Origin: an uncultured Lachnospiraceae bacterium
GTDB lineage: Bacteria; Bacillota; Clostridia; Lachnospirales; Lachnospiraceae
DNA length: 18,268 bases
Direction of reading: 5' to 3'
Assembly: GCA_910589385.1 (NCBI GenBank)
Contig: CAJUTU010000064.1
Location: 1-18,268, forward strand
A model generated the notes under the pieces. The model was not told the origin of the DNA. It ran no database searches and saw only the letters and a list, made by a program, of their open reading frames with translations. Positions 12,199-18,268 of the stretch are shown one piece after another (the first letter of the stretch is position 1; every line of letters starts with the position of its first letter). Made by a program: the position numbers and the translations under genes.

Positions 12199-14796
12199 TT
12201 ATTCTGTAGATGGTTGTGTTGGCTGTGTTGGTTGTGTTGGCTGCGTTGGCTGCTGTGTGTTTTGTCCCGGCTGCGTCGTATTATTACTACTATTATTATC
12301 GCTGTTATTATTATTTACGTTATTATTGTTATTATTGTTGTTATTATTGTTGTTATTGCTGTTATTATTACTGTTATTATTTTCGTTATTGTTATTAGAA
12401 TTATTGTTATTCGTAGTATTCGTACTTGGCTGGTAGATTGGTACGTAATGTCCGGAACAACTCACGGTAGGCATATTCCCCTCTGCAAATAATTCCGAAA
12501 ATGCAGAGCAGGATGTGGTAGCCAGAAGTCCGGTCTGCCTGCATACCAGTTTTTGCTGGACTGAAGCTGGTATGTCAAATTCCTTGCGCGGCATTCCTTC
12601 ATGGATGCGCTCCATGATATTTTTCCATAACTGCTCATGCCATACCTGGTTATAGATATTTTCCATCGGCTTACCGGAATCATATCCGCCCCAAACAGAA
12701 CCTGTATAATAGGGGGTATAGGCGGCAAGCCAAAGGTCACGGCTGTTCTCGGAAGTACCAGTCTTTCCGGCAACCGGCATATTGTACATTTGGGCAGCGG
12801 TACCAGTTCCTTTGGTAATAACGTCCTGCATCGCGCTTGTAAGAAGCGCGGCAGTAGAATCCTTAATGACCTGATGGGTATCCAGGATTTCATTATCCAG
12901 CAGTACATTACCGTCATGATCCAGAACTTTGGAGTAAAGGATTGGCTTGGTATATACCCCGTTATTTGCGATCGCAGCGTAAGCGGCGGTCAACTCCAGA
13001 TTGGTAACTCCGCGTGCAGTACCGCCCAGAGCCGTCGGAAGCTGGACATCTGTCATATCCGGACGTTCATCCCAGTCATAGTTTACAACCGTGGTAAATC
13101 CAAAATTGATCAAGTAATCATAACCAAGCTGCGGACCGATAGCCTGTAACGTCTTGACGGCACACACATTCATGGAATGCTCAATAGCATAACGCACTCT
13201 TGTCTCTCCGATATAGAGGCCGTCCCAGTTATTTACCTTCTTGCCTTCCGGGTCATTGGGATATGCAAAAGGCTGGTCGTCCAGAATGGTAGTCGCCAGG
13301 TTATATCCACAGGCATCAATGGCGGGGGCATAGGCTGACAGGATCTTGAAGCAGGAACCGGGCTGTCTGGTGGAATCAGTCGCACGGTTCAAGGAGAGGC
13401 TGGCCGTTTTCTGCCCGCGTCCTCCAACGATCGCCAGGACCTCCCCGGTATGCTGGTCCATAATGACTACAGACGTCTGGGGCTGGGGTGTGGTATCGAT
13501 CCACTCATCTAAAGTATCACCTTCGGCAATATTCAGTGTTGTCTTGTATTCTGCGATTGCTGCATTCACTTCGTCAGCGGAACCAAATAATAATGGATAT
13601 TCCCGGTTCCAGGCGTTGCCGATATACTCTGCCAGCATTTCCTTGCTATAGTTTTCTACAGTACCGTCCGCACGGTGGACTGTCAATGCATAGTCAAGGC
13701 CGTACTCTGTTCCATAGGGATAAACCGCGTCATTAGCCACTTCTTCGTCGCAGATGGTCTGTATCCGTGTATCCTGTGTAGTGGTGATCGTAAGGCCTCC
13801 GCTGAGAACCGCATTGTAAGCCTGTGTCTCCGTATATCCTTTCCGCTCACGCAGATCCTGTATAAGCTGCTCATAAAGCTGGTCGTTAAAATAGGAGTAA
13901 GGCGTGGAATTTTCAATAGGGGCGGTAGGTAAGATCCGGTCATAGACAGGGTCAGCCTTTGCCTCATCATATTCTGCCTGGGTGATATATTCCTGATCCA
14001 GCATTTTTTCCAGTACTGTATCACGGCGCTCCGCATTTTCTTCCGGGTTGACCACCGGATCATAACGAGCCGGGCTCTGCGTGATCCCGGCAATGACTGC
14101 GCACTCGGAAAGCGTAAGCTCCGACACATCCTTGCCAAAATAACGGTTTGCCGCGCTCTGTACCCCAAGGCAGCTTTGTCCCAGGTTGATGGTATTCATA
14201 TAAGCTTCCAGGACCTCATCCTTTGACATCTGCTTTTCAATCTCCAGGGCAAGGAACTGCTCCTGCAGCTTCCTTTCCAGACGGTCATAGAAAGTTTTTT
14301 CATCCAGGAAATTGGTAAATACATTGTTCTTGATCAACTGCTGTGTCAAAGTACTGGCGCCTTCGTCAAAGCTGCCTGCTGCCAGGCCTCTGACACCGGC
14401 TCTTATGATACCCTGCAGGTCGATTCCGTTGTGTTGATAAAAACGCTCGTCCTCCACGGCTACAAATGCGTCTCCCATATACTTTGGAATTTCATCGATG
14501 GATTTATACACACGATTGGAGCCGGACTGCAGAAATTCCTCCATCAGTTTTCCATCCTTGGAATATACAAAGGATGTAAACCCTTTTGGCTTTACGTCAG
14601 ATGGGGTTACAGTAGGAGTACGGTCGATGATTTTTTTTGCAAAATAGCCCACACCTCCCACACCAACTACTGCAAGAAGAAGGACACAAATGATCAGGGC
14701 TTTGAAAAAACGGACTCCGACCCGCTTTTTCTGCATATTCTTTTTTGAAGAGATATCTTTCTTTCTTTTTTCAAGATGTTCCTTTCCGTAATTCAT
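12199..14796 (-). CDS. Class A penicillin-binding protein (PBP1A family, bifunctional transglycosylase/transpeptidase)
   Basis: Polymerises and cross-links peptidoglycan at the outer membrane face. The 865 residues begin with a basic cytoplasmic segment and a membrane anchor at about 31-52. The GT51 transglycosylase domain shows EDERFYQHNG (115-124, Glu115) and GASTLTQQLIKN (146-157). The transpeptidase domain carries the SxxK motif SCFK (catalytic Ser481, Lys484), SMN (541-543) and KTG (678-680). A cysteine-containing extension follows, then an Asn-rich tail (791-840, 36 Asn of 50) and Thr-Gln-Pro repeats to the end. Such low-complexity tails occur in Gram-positive PBP1 proteins and are probably flexible wall-side extensions. 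The ATG has AAAGGAGG nine bases upstream. It is a single-gene unit convergent with glcK. Confidence 0.96.
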   Translation of the reverse strand: MNYGKEHLEKRKKDISSKKNMQKKRVGVRFFKALIICVLLLAVVGVGGVGYFAKKIIDRTPTVTPSDVKPKGFTSFVYSKDGKLMEEFLQSGSNRVYKSIDEIPKYMGDAFVAVEDERFYQHNGIDLQGIIRAGVRGLAAGSFDEGASTLTQQLIKNNVFTNFLDEKTFYDRLERKLQEQFLALEIEKQMSKDEVLEAYMNTINLGQSCLGVQSAANRYFGKDVSELTLSECAVIAGITQSPARYDPVVNPEENAERRDTVLEKMLDQEYITQAEYDEAKADPVYDRILPTAPIENSTPYSYFNDQLYEQLIQDLRERKGYTETQAYNAVLSGGLTITTTQDTRIQTICDEEVANDAVYPYGTEYGLDYALTVHRADGTVENYSKEMLAEYIGNAWNREYPLLFGSADEVNAAIAEYKTTLNIAEGDTLDEWIDTTPQPQTSVVIMDQHTGEVLAIVGGRGQKTASLSLNRATDSTRQPGSCFKILSAYAPAIDACGYNLATTILDDQPFAYPNDPEGKKVNNWDGLYIGETRVRYAIEHSMNVCAVKTLQAIGPQLGYDYLINFGFTTVVNYDWDERPDMTDVQLPTALGGTARGVTNLELTAAYAAIANNGVYTKPILYSKVLDHDGNVLLDNEILDTHQVIKDSTAALLTSAMQDVITKGTGTAAQMYNMPVAGKTGTSENSRDLWLAAYTPYYTGSVWGGYDSGKPMENIYNQVWHEQLWKNIMERIHEGMPRKEFDIPASVQQKLVCRQTGLLATTSCSAFSELFAEGNMPTVSCSGHYVPIYQPSTNTTNNNNSNNNNENNNSNNNSNNNNNNNNNNNNNVNNNNSDNNSSNNTTQPGQNTQQPTQPTQPTQPTQPSTE
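12211..12426. repeat. Low-complexity repeat tracts encoding the PBP tail
   Basis: At 12277-12426 the minus strand is an imperfect AAT/AAC trinucleotide tract encoding residues 791-840, including a run of 13 Asn (814-826). At 12211-12255 five 9-base units encode Thr-Gln-Pro repeats. The codons alternate AAT and AAC, so the DNA repeat is interrupted. Confidence 0.85.
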
Positions 14797-14826
14797 GGAT
14801 AATATCCTCCTTTATACACGCCATAC

Positions 14827-14855
14827 ATTATACCAAATTTGACTTTCTAAATAAA
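14827..14855 (-). promoter_or_regulatory. Promoter of the class A PBP gene
   Basis: On the minus strand an extended -10, TGGTATAAT (plus 14827-14835), lies about 30 bases before the ATG. The -35 at 17 bp is weak (TTTATT, plus 14850-14855), which an extended -10 can offset. Confidence 0.65.
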
Positions 14856-14944
14856 GGAAAAAAATAAAAAGTTCATATTATATCATGAAAAATTAAGAAA
14901 ATCTTATAAAATCATGGAATAACACGCTTTAGAAAAACATTTAA

Positions 14945-14973
14945 TTGCAAAAGTGAGAGGATGCGTCTATAAT
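14945..14973 (+). promoter_or_regulatory. aroF promoter
   Basis: TTGCAA (14945-14950), a 17-bp spacer and consensus TATAAT (14968-14973) precede the aroF ribosome binding site by a short leader. The leader is too short for a T-box or a leader-peptide attenuator. Confidence 0.7.
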
Positions 14974-15003
14974 CTTAAATGGAAAAAAGGAGGTTTATTC
15001 ATT

Positions 15004-16038
15004 ATGAGTTTTTATATGGAAAAGAAATTACCTACGCCAAAGGAGATCAAGGAGCTGTATCCGGTTTCTGAGGCTGTGGCAAAATGTAAAGAAGAGAAGG
15101 ATCAGGAGCTGCGGGATGTGATCAGTGGGAAAAGCGACCGTTTTATTGTGATCATCGGCCCATGCTCTGCAGATAATGAGGAGGCGGTATGTGACTATAT
15201 CAGCCGTCTGGCGCCCATTCAGGAAAAAATCAGGGACCGGGTCCTCATTGTCCCAAGAGTATATACCAATAAGCCCCGTACAACCGGGGAAGGTTATAAA
15301 GGGATGTTTCATCAGCCGGATCCGGAGAAAGCGCCGAATCTCCTGGCCGGCCTGATTGCCATCCGGCATCTGCACATGCGGGTATTGGAGCAGTTTAGGC
15401 TTCCCATTTCGGACGAGATGCTTTATTCAGAAAACTACCGATATCTGTCCGACATTTTATCCTATGTGGCTGTAGGGGCCCGCTCTGTGGAAGACCAGCA
15501 GCACAGGCTGGTTTCCAGTGGGATTGATGTTCCGGTAGGAATGAAGAATCCCACCAGCGGCGATTTTTCTGTGATGCTGAATTCTGTTGTAGCAGCACAG
15601 CATGGGCATAATTTCCTCTACCGCGGCTGGGATGCGACGACCACGGGCAACCCATATGCACATGTCATCCTTCGGGGAGGCGTCAATAAATACGGACGTA
15701 CAATGCCGAATTATCATTATGAAGACTTGATCCGTCTCTGGGAGATGTATCAGGAGAGAAACCTGCAGAATCCGGCCTGTGTTGTAGATGCGAACCATTC
15801 AAATTCTGGCAAACAGTATAAGGAGCAGATACGGATCGTAAAAGAAGTGCTCCACAGCCGTTCTCATTCTCAGGACATCCATAATTTTGTGAAAGGTGTC
15901 ATGATCGAAAGCTACATAGAAGAGGGGAATCAGGAGATTGGCTGTGAAAATCACGTTTATGGCAGATCGATCACCGATCCATGCCTGGGCTGGGCGGATT
16001 CAGAAAAATTGTTGTATGAGATTGCGGAGAGGTGCTAA
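15004..16038 (+). CDS. aroF: 3-deoxy-7-phosphoheptulonate (DAHP) synthase, class I
   Basis: Condenses phosphoenolpyruvate and erythrose-4-phosphate to DAHP, the entry step of the shikimate pathway. The 344 residues match the AroF/AroG/AroH length. Conserved blocks include IIGPCSA with metal-ligand Cys54, the substrate-binding KPRTTGEGYKG (90-100), the GARSVEDQQHR block, KNPTSGDF (181-188), and VDANHSNSGKQ (261-271), whose His265 follows the family pattern. In E. coli the equivalent of the 90-100 block reads PRTTVGWKG, so the GEGY form is a lineage variation. I chose the ATG at 15004 because AAAAGGAGG precedes it; the longer GTG start at 14953 would lie upstream of the -10 box and cannot be transcribed from this promoter. 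Which aromatic amino acid inhibits it cannot be told from sequence. It is probably cotranscribed with yigZ 50 bases downstream. Confidence 0.95.
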   Translation: MSFYMEKKLPTPKEIKELYPVSEAVAKCKEEKDQELRDVISGKSDRFIVIIGPCSADNEEAVCDYISRLAPIQEKIRDRVLIVPRVYTNKPRTTGEGYKGMFHQPDPEKAPNLLAGLIAIRHLHMRVLEQFRLPISDEMLYSENYRYLSDILSYVAVGARSVEDQQHRLVSSGIDVPVGMKNPTSGDFSVMLNSVVAAQHGHNFLYRGWDATTTGNPYAHVILRGGVNKYGRTMPNYHYEDLIRLWEMYQERNLQNPACVVDANHSNSGKQYKEQIRIVKEVLHSRSHSQDIHNFVKGVMIESYIEEGNQEIGCENHVYGRSITDPCLGWADSEKLLYEIAERC

Positions 16039-16042
16039 GAAG

Positions 16043-16073
16043 CCTGATGAAATCAGCGCATCCATAGATCAGG
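16043..16073 (+). promoter_or_regulatory. Alternative hairpins before the yigZ ribosome binding site
   Basis: CTGAT at 16044-16048 can pair locally with ATCAG at 16052-16056 (GAA loop). As CCTGAT (16043-16048) it can instead pair with ATCAGG at 16068-16073, which overlaps the edge of the AGGAGG ribosome binding site. The two pairings are mutually exclusive. Stems are only 5-6 bp, so a regulatory role is speculative. Confidence 0.25.
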
Positions 16074-16088
16074 AGGAAAGGGATACCC

Positions 16089-16733
16089 ATGGATTATCGA
16101 ACAATATATGAAGGCGGGACAGGCGAGATCGTGGAGAAAAAATCCCACTTTATCGCGCAGGTGTTTCCGGTGGAATCAGAAGAGGAAGCAGCGCTCCATC
16201 TGGGAGAGGTCAAAAAGGAATATTGGGATGCCAGGCATCATTGCTGGGCATATATCATCGGTGAAGAGCAGGTACAGGAGCGCTTCAGCGATGACGGGGA
16301 ACCGGGCGGAACAGCAGGCAAGCCGATTCTGGATGTCATCCGCAGCCATAGCCTTCATAATGTCCTGGTCGTGGTCACCCGTTATTTCGGCGGTACGCTT
16401 CTGGGTACCGGAGGCCTTGTACGGGCATATACCCAGTCTGCCCAGGCCGGCCTTGCCGCAAGCACCATGATCACAAAGATAGACGGATATAAGATAAGAA
16501 TAAAAACCGATTATTCCACTCTGGGGAAAATACAATATCTACTGGCCCAGCGTTCACTTCCTGTCATCGAGTCCGATTACACAGATTTTGTGACACTGGC
16601 GACATTGATACCAGCAGGGGATGAAAAAGCCCTTATTAAGGCGCTTACAGAATCGACTAACGGACAGGCTGAGATCATACGCGATTCTGTCTGCCGCTTT
16701 GCCTATGATCAGGGAGGGCCGATCATATTTTAA
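16089..16733 (+). CDS. yigZ: YigZ/IMPACT family protein
   Basis: A 214-residue member of the conserved YigZ/YvyE family related to the eukaryotic IMPACT protein; its bacterial function is not settled. The N-terminal IMPACT domain (about 1-130) carries FSDDGEPGGTAGKP (66-79) and TRYFGGTLLGTGGLVRAY (97-114). The C-terminal part (about 140-210) fits the DUF1949 ferredoxin-like domain usually attached. There are no membrane segments or signal peptide. GGAGGAAAGGG precedes the ATG. It follows aroF by 50 bases with no terminator between, so the two likely share a message, without an evident functional link. Transcription ends at the hairpin at 16798-16837. Confidence 0.92.
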   Translation: MDYRTIYEGGTGEIVEKKSHFIAQVFPVESEEEAALHLGEVKKEYWDARHHCWAYIIGEEQVQERFSDDGEPGGTAGKPILDVIRSHSLHNVLVVVTRYFGGTLLGTGGLVRAYTQSAQAGLAASTMITKIDGYKIRIKTDYSTLGKIQYLLAQRSLPVIESDYTDFVTLATLIPAGDEKALIKALTESTNGQAEIIRDSVCRFAYDQGGPIIF

Positions 16734-16797
16734 ATACCATCGTATGCAGAAGAGAATGTCAGCGGCAGGTTTTCGATAAAAACTAAGACAGACATCA

Positions 16798-16837
16798 TAA
16801 GCCCCCGGAGAATTCTTAACAACTCTCCGGGGGCTTA
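16798..16837. terminator. GC-rich terminator hairpin between convergent yigZ and hpf
   Basis: A perfect 14-bp stem pairs 16798-16811 with 16824-16837 (core GCCCCCGGAG), with a 12-base loop. On the plus side a T run (16848-16852) comes ten bases late, and on the minus side there is none directly adjacent. Position and stability still favour a shared terminator. Confidence 0.8.
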
Positions 16838-16902
16838 GCTGATTACTTTTTAGGAGTAATTATACTATCAATTATTTTTTGAAAATGTTGTGCTGAGCTA
16901 GA

Positions 16903-17460
16903 TCAATCAAATTCAGGCTCAATCAGCCCAAACGCACCGTCTTTTCTCTTATAAACCACATTGACCTCTTCGGTCTCTGCATTGCTGAATACAAAGAAGC
17001 TGTGTCCAAGCAGTTCCATCTGGATGCAGGCGTCTTCCGGGAACATCGGCTTGATACCGAATTTTTTCGTCCGTACGATCTTAATCTCGTCTTCTTCAAC
17101 ATCCTCGTCCTCAGATTCAAAAAATTCTTTTTTAAAGTTATTTGCCGGGGAAGAGGCGGTAGGATGTCCCTGGCTCCTTGCAACAAGCTTATTCTTATAT
17201 TTACGGAGCTGACGTTCAATAATCTCTTCCACAAGGTCAATGGACACGTACATATCATTGCTTGTCTGCTCGGAACGGATGATGTTGCCCTTGACCGGGA
17301 TGGTCACCTCAATCTTCTGCCGCTCCTTTTCCACACTGAGAGTTACGATGATCTCTGTTTCAGGAGTGAAATACCTTTCCAGTTTTCCAAGTTTCTGTTC
17401 AATTGTGCTCTTAAGTCCAGGTGTTACTTCGATGTTCTTTCCACTGATAATAAATCTCAT
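16903..17460 (-). CDS. hpf: Ribosome hibernation promoting factor, long form
   Basis: Binds the 30S decoding region and drives pairing of 70S ribosomes into inactive 100S dimers in slow growth or stress. The 185 residues are the long form typical of Firmicutes: an N-terminal S30AE domain (about 1-100, starting MRFIISGKNIEVTPGLK), an acidic linker around 115-125 with consecutive Glu/Asp, and a C-terminal dimerisation domain (about 128-185) with GIKPMFPEDACIQMELLGH and FGLIEPEFD. The ATG at 17460 is preferred because AAAAGGAG lies nine bases upstream; the TTG three codons earlier would abut the Shine-Dalgarno. Its promoter appears to overlap the end of the upstream gene, and the leader holds a stable hairpin. 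Confidence 0.96.
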   Translation of the reverse strand: MRFIISGKNIEVTPGLKSTIEQKLGKLERYFTPETEIIVTLSVEKERQKIEVTIPVKGNIIRSEQTSNDMYVSIDLVEEIIERQLRKYKNKLVARSQGHPTASSPANNFKKEFFESEDEDVEEDEIKIVRTKKFGIKPMFPEDACIQMELLGHSFFVFSNAETEEVNVVYKRKDGAFGLIEPEFD

Positions 17461-17505
17461 GCTGCTCAACTCCTTTTGCTCATATTATACATGCGGAATC
17501 TGCGT

Positions 17506-17523
17506 GGCCGCATTCGTGCGGCC
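17506..17523 (-). promoter_or_regulatory. Stable hairpin in the hpf 5' untranslated region
   Basis: GGCCGCA (17506-17512) and TGCGGCC (17517-17523) form a perfect 7-bp GC-rich stem; on the transcript the loop is CGAA. No T run follows on the minus strand, so it is not a standard terminator of the upstream gene. It lies about 45 bases before the hpf start and may stabilise or regulate the message. Confidence 0.5.
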
Positions 17524-17551
17524 TGTCTGCCGCTTCTATTGTATGTACAAT

Positions 17552-17580
17552 ATTATAACATGAAATTCGGTCAATGTATA
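17552..17580 (-). promoter_or_regulatory. Candidate hpf promoter
   Basis: On the minus strand TATACA (plus 17575-17580), 17 bp and TATAAT (plus 17552-17557) give a good sigma-A match. The -35 overlaps the last codons of the upstream gene. A second TATAAT (plus 17484-17489) is too close to the ribosome binding site and lacks a -35. Confidence 0.55.
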
Positions 17581-18182
17581 GAACGAATCACTTCAATTCT
17601 TGTAATTTTCCCATCTGTGATTTTAGCAATGCGCAGACCGAAATCGGAAAAATAGGTACAGGTGCCGACTCCGACTTCGGCGCCCTCTTCATTCAGCTTT
17701 CTCATCAGGATATCCAGCAGCGTTTCATCATCCTGATAAGGGATATGCAGATGGATGAGCCGGTTGACTATGCGTACTTTCTGAGAAGCGCGGAACAATA
17801 TTTTTTCGGACTCATCAAAAGCCACAAATAAGAATTTGCGGGTGGCAAATAAAATAGCGATGGAAACCACCCCGATCAGGCTGTTTACAGGAGACGAGTG
17901 GTCGATGATCACCTGTCTTGCAATGGCAAACAACAGCACTTCATACATGGTCTGGGGGGAGTGGAGATAGAGCATACGGATCATTTCCACTCCGATGACC
18001 AGATTAAAACAAGTCGTCAGCAGATCGTCATAATTCGGATATTTGCTGAGGTCTGTCAGATTGCTGAAGGAAAGGATCAGCTGGATGGTCATGACCAGGA
18101 TCCCAAAAGCAAGGAGTACTGCAATGACGTACTCTAATATATTCGTCAGATTCTTTAAAAAGAGTGTGGCATATTTTTTCAT
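17571..18182 (-). CDS. PsiE-like membrane protein with C-terminal transporter-associated (CorC/HlyC-like) domain
   Basis: A 203-residue protein in two parts. Residues 1-120 hold about four hydrophobic helices (roughly 15-38, 53-75, 79-96 and 97-117), resembling the PsiE family of small membrane proteins. Residues 125-203 are soluble and resemble the transporter-associated domain found at the end of CorC/HlyC proteins: a DDETLLDILMRKL segment, then strands ending LRIAKITDGKITRIEVIR. Function is unknown; the C-terminal domain might bind a small ligand or regulate an ion-handling partner (inference). AAAGGAG precedes the ATG. It is immediately upstream of hpf on the same strand, with hpf possibly having its own promoter inside its 3' end. 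I see no convincing promoter for it in the 86 bases to the window edge. Confidence 0.6.
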   Translation of the reverse strand: MKKYATLFLKNLTNILEYVIAVLLAFGILVMTIQLILSFSNLTDLSKYPNYDDLLTTCFNLVIGVEMIRMLYLHSPQTMYEVLLFAIARQVIIDHSSPVNSLIGVVSIAILFATRKFLFVAFDESEKILFRASQKVRIVNRLIHLHIPYQDDETLLDILMRKLNEEGAEVGVGTCTYFSDFGLRIAKITDGKITRIEVIRSIH

Positions 18183-18268
18183 GTCATATCGCTCCTTTCA
18201 GTGAAAAAAAGAATAGGTAATTGCGAAACTCTGTTTTCCGCATAAATACGGCATATTTTTTGCTACAA

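Noticed and set aside
12277..12426. Repeat tract considered as a CRISPR array or satellite
   Set aside because: The unit is a trinucleotide in frame with the PBP tail, with no constant repeat and unique spacer pattern.
12118..12492. Plus-strand open frame encoding a long Ile/Val/Tyr-rich stretch that looks like a membrane protein
   Set aside because: It is the antisense reading of the AAT/AAC tract in the PBP gene; the hydrophobic composition is a by-product of the repeat and it runs through a terminator hairpin.
14953..15003. Longer GTG start for the DAHP synthase
   Set aside because: It lies before the -10 box at 14968-14973 and has no ribosome binding site, whereas the ATG at 15004 has AAAAGGAGG.
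17484..17489. Second TATAAT before hpf as the main promoter
   Set aside because: No -35 hexamer lies at 16-18 bp, and transcription would start almost at the ribosome binding site.

Overview
The window looks like a core-genome stretch of a gut-type Clostridia bacterium, most likely Lachnospiraceae (inference). The reasons are the gene content and order (ftsH-uvrC-hprK-glucokinase, long-form hpf, a DUF1846 protein), strong AGGAGG ribosome binding sites, AT-rich intergenic regions with consensus-like sigma-A promoters, and moderate GC in coding regions. Twelve protein-coding genes fill almost all of it. I see no tRNA, rRNA, CRISPR array, phage module or intact insertion sequence.

Layout: (1) Positions 1-270 are an AT-rich non-coding flank with an imperfect 21-bp inverted repeat. 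(2) 271-2578 (+) holds a two-gene sugar-nucleotide cassette: a nucleotidyltransferase fused to a GmhB-like HAD phosphatase, overlapping an NAD-dependent epimerase/dehydratase, and closed by a hairpin at 2591-2629. (3) 2709-5937 (-) holds pyrG and a DUF1846/UPF0371 gene, each with its own promoter. (4) 6024-12063 (+) holds ftsH-uvrC (overlapping) followed by hprK-glcK, with a structured leader before hprK, closed by a bidirectional terminator at 12127-12157. (5) 12199-14796 (-) is a class A penicillin-binding protein with a long Asn-rich tail. (6) 14945-16733 (+) is aroF-type DAHP synthase plus a YigZ/IMPACT protein, ending in a GC-rich hairpin at 16798-16837. (7) 16903-18182 (-) is long-form hpf and a PsiE-like membrane protein with a C-terminal transporter-associated domain.

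How the genes relate: most transcription units serve housekeeping roles: CTP synthesis, membrane protein quality control, excision repair, carbon catabolite control with sugar phosphorylation, wall synthesis, entry into aromatic amino acid synthesis, and ribosome hibernation. HprK senses glycolytic state and its neighbour GlcK supplies glucose-6-phosphate, so that pair makes functional sense. The first cassette is the most accessory-looking part, probably making an activated heptose or similar sugar for a surface glycan.

I did not find a clear previously undescribed system. The most worthwhile second looks are the fused heptose-type enzyme with its repeat-flanked upstream region, the AAT/AAC repeat tract in the PBP gene, the PsiE/CorC-like fusion, the unknown-function DUF1846 protein, and the leader structures before hprK, yigZ and hpf. 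Start codons were moved inward from the longest ORF in several genes on the basis of ribosome binding sites and family N-termini.
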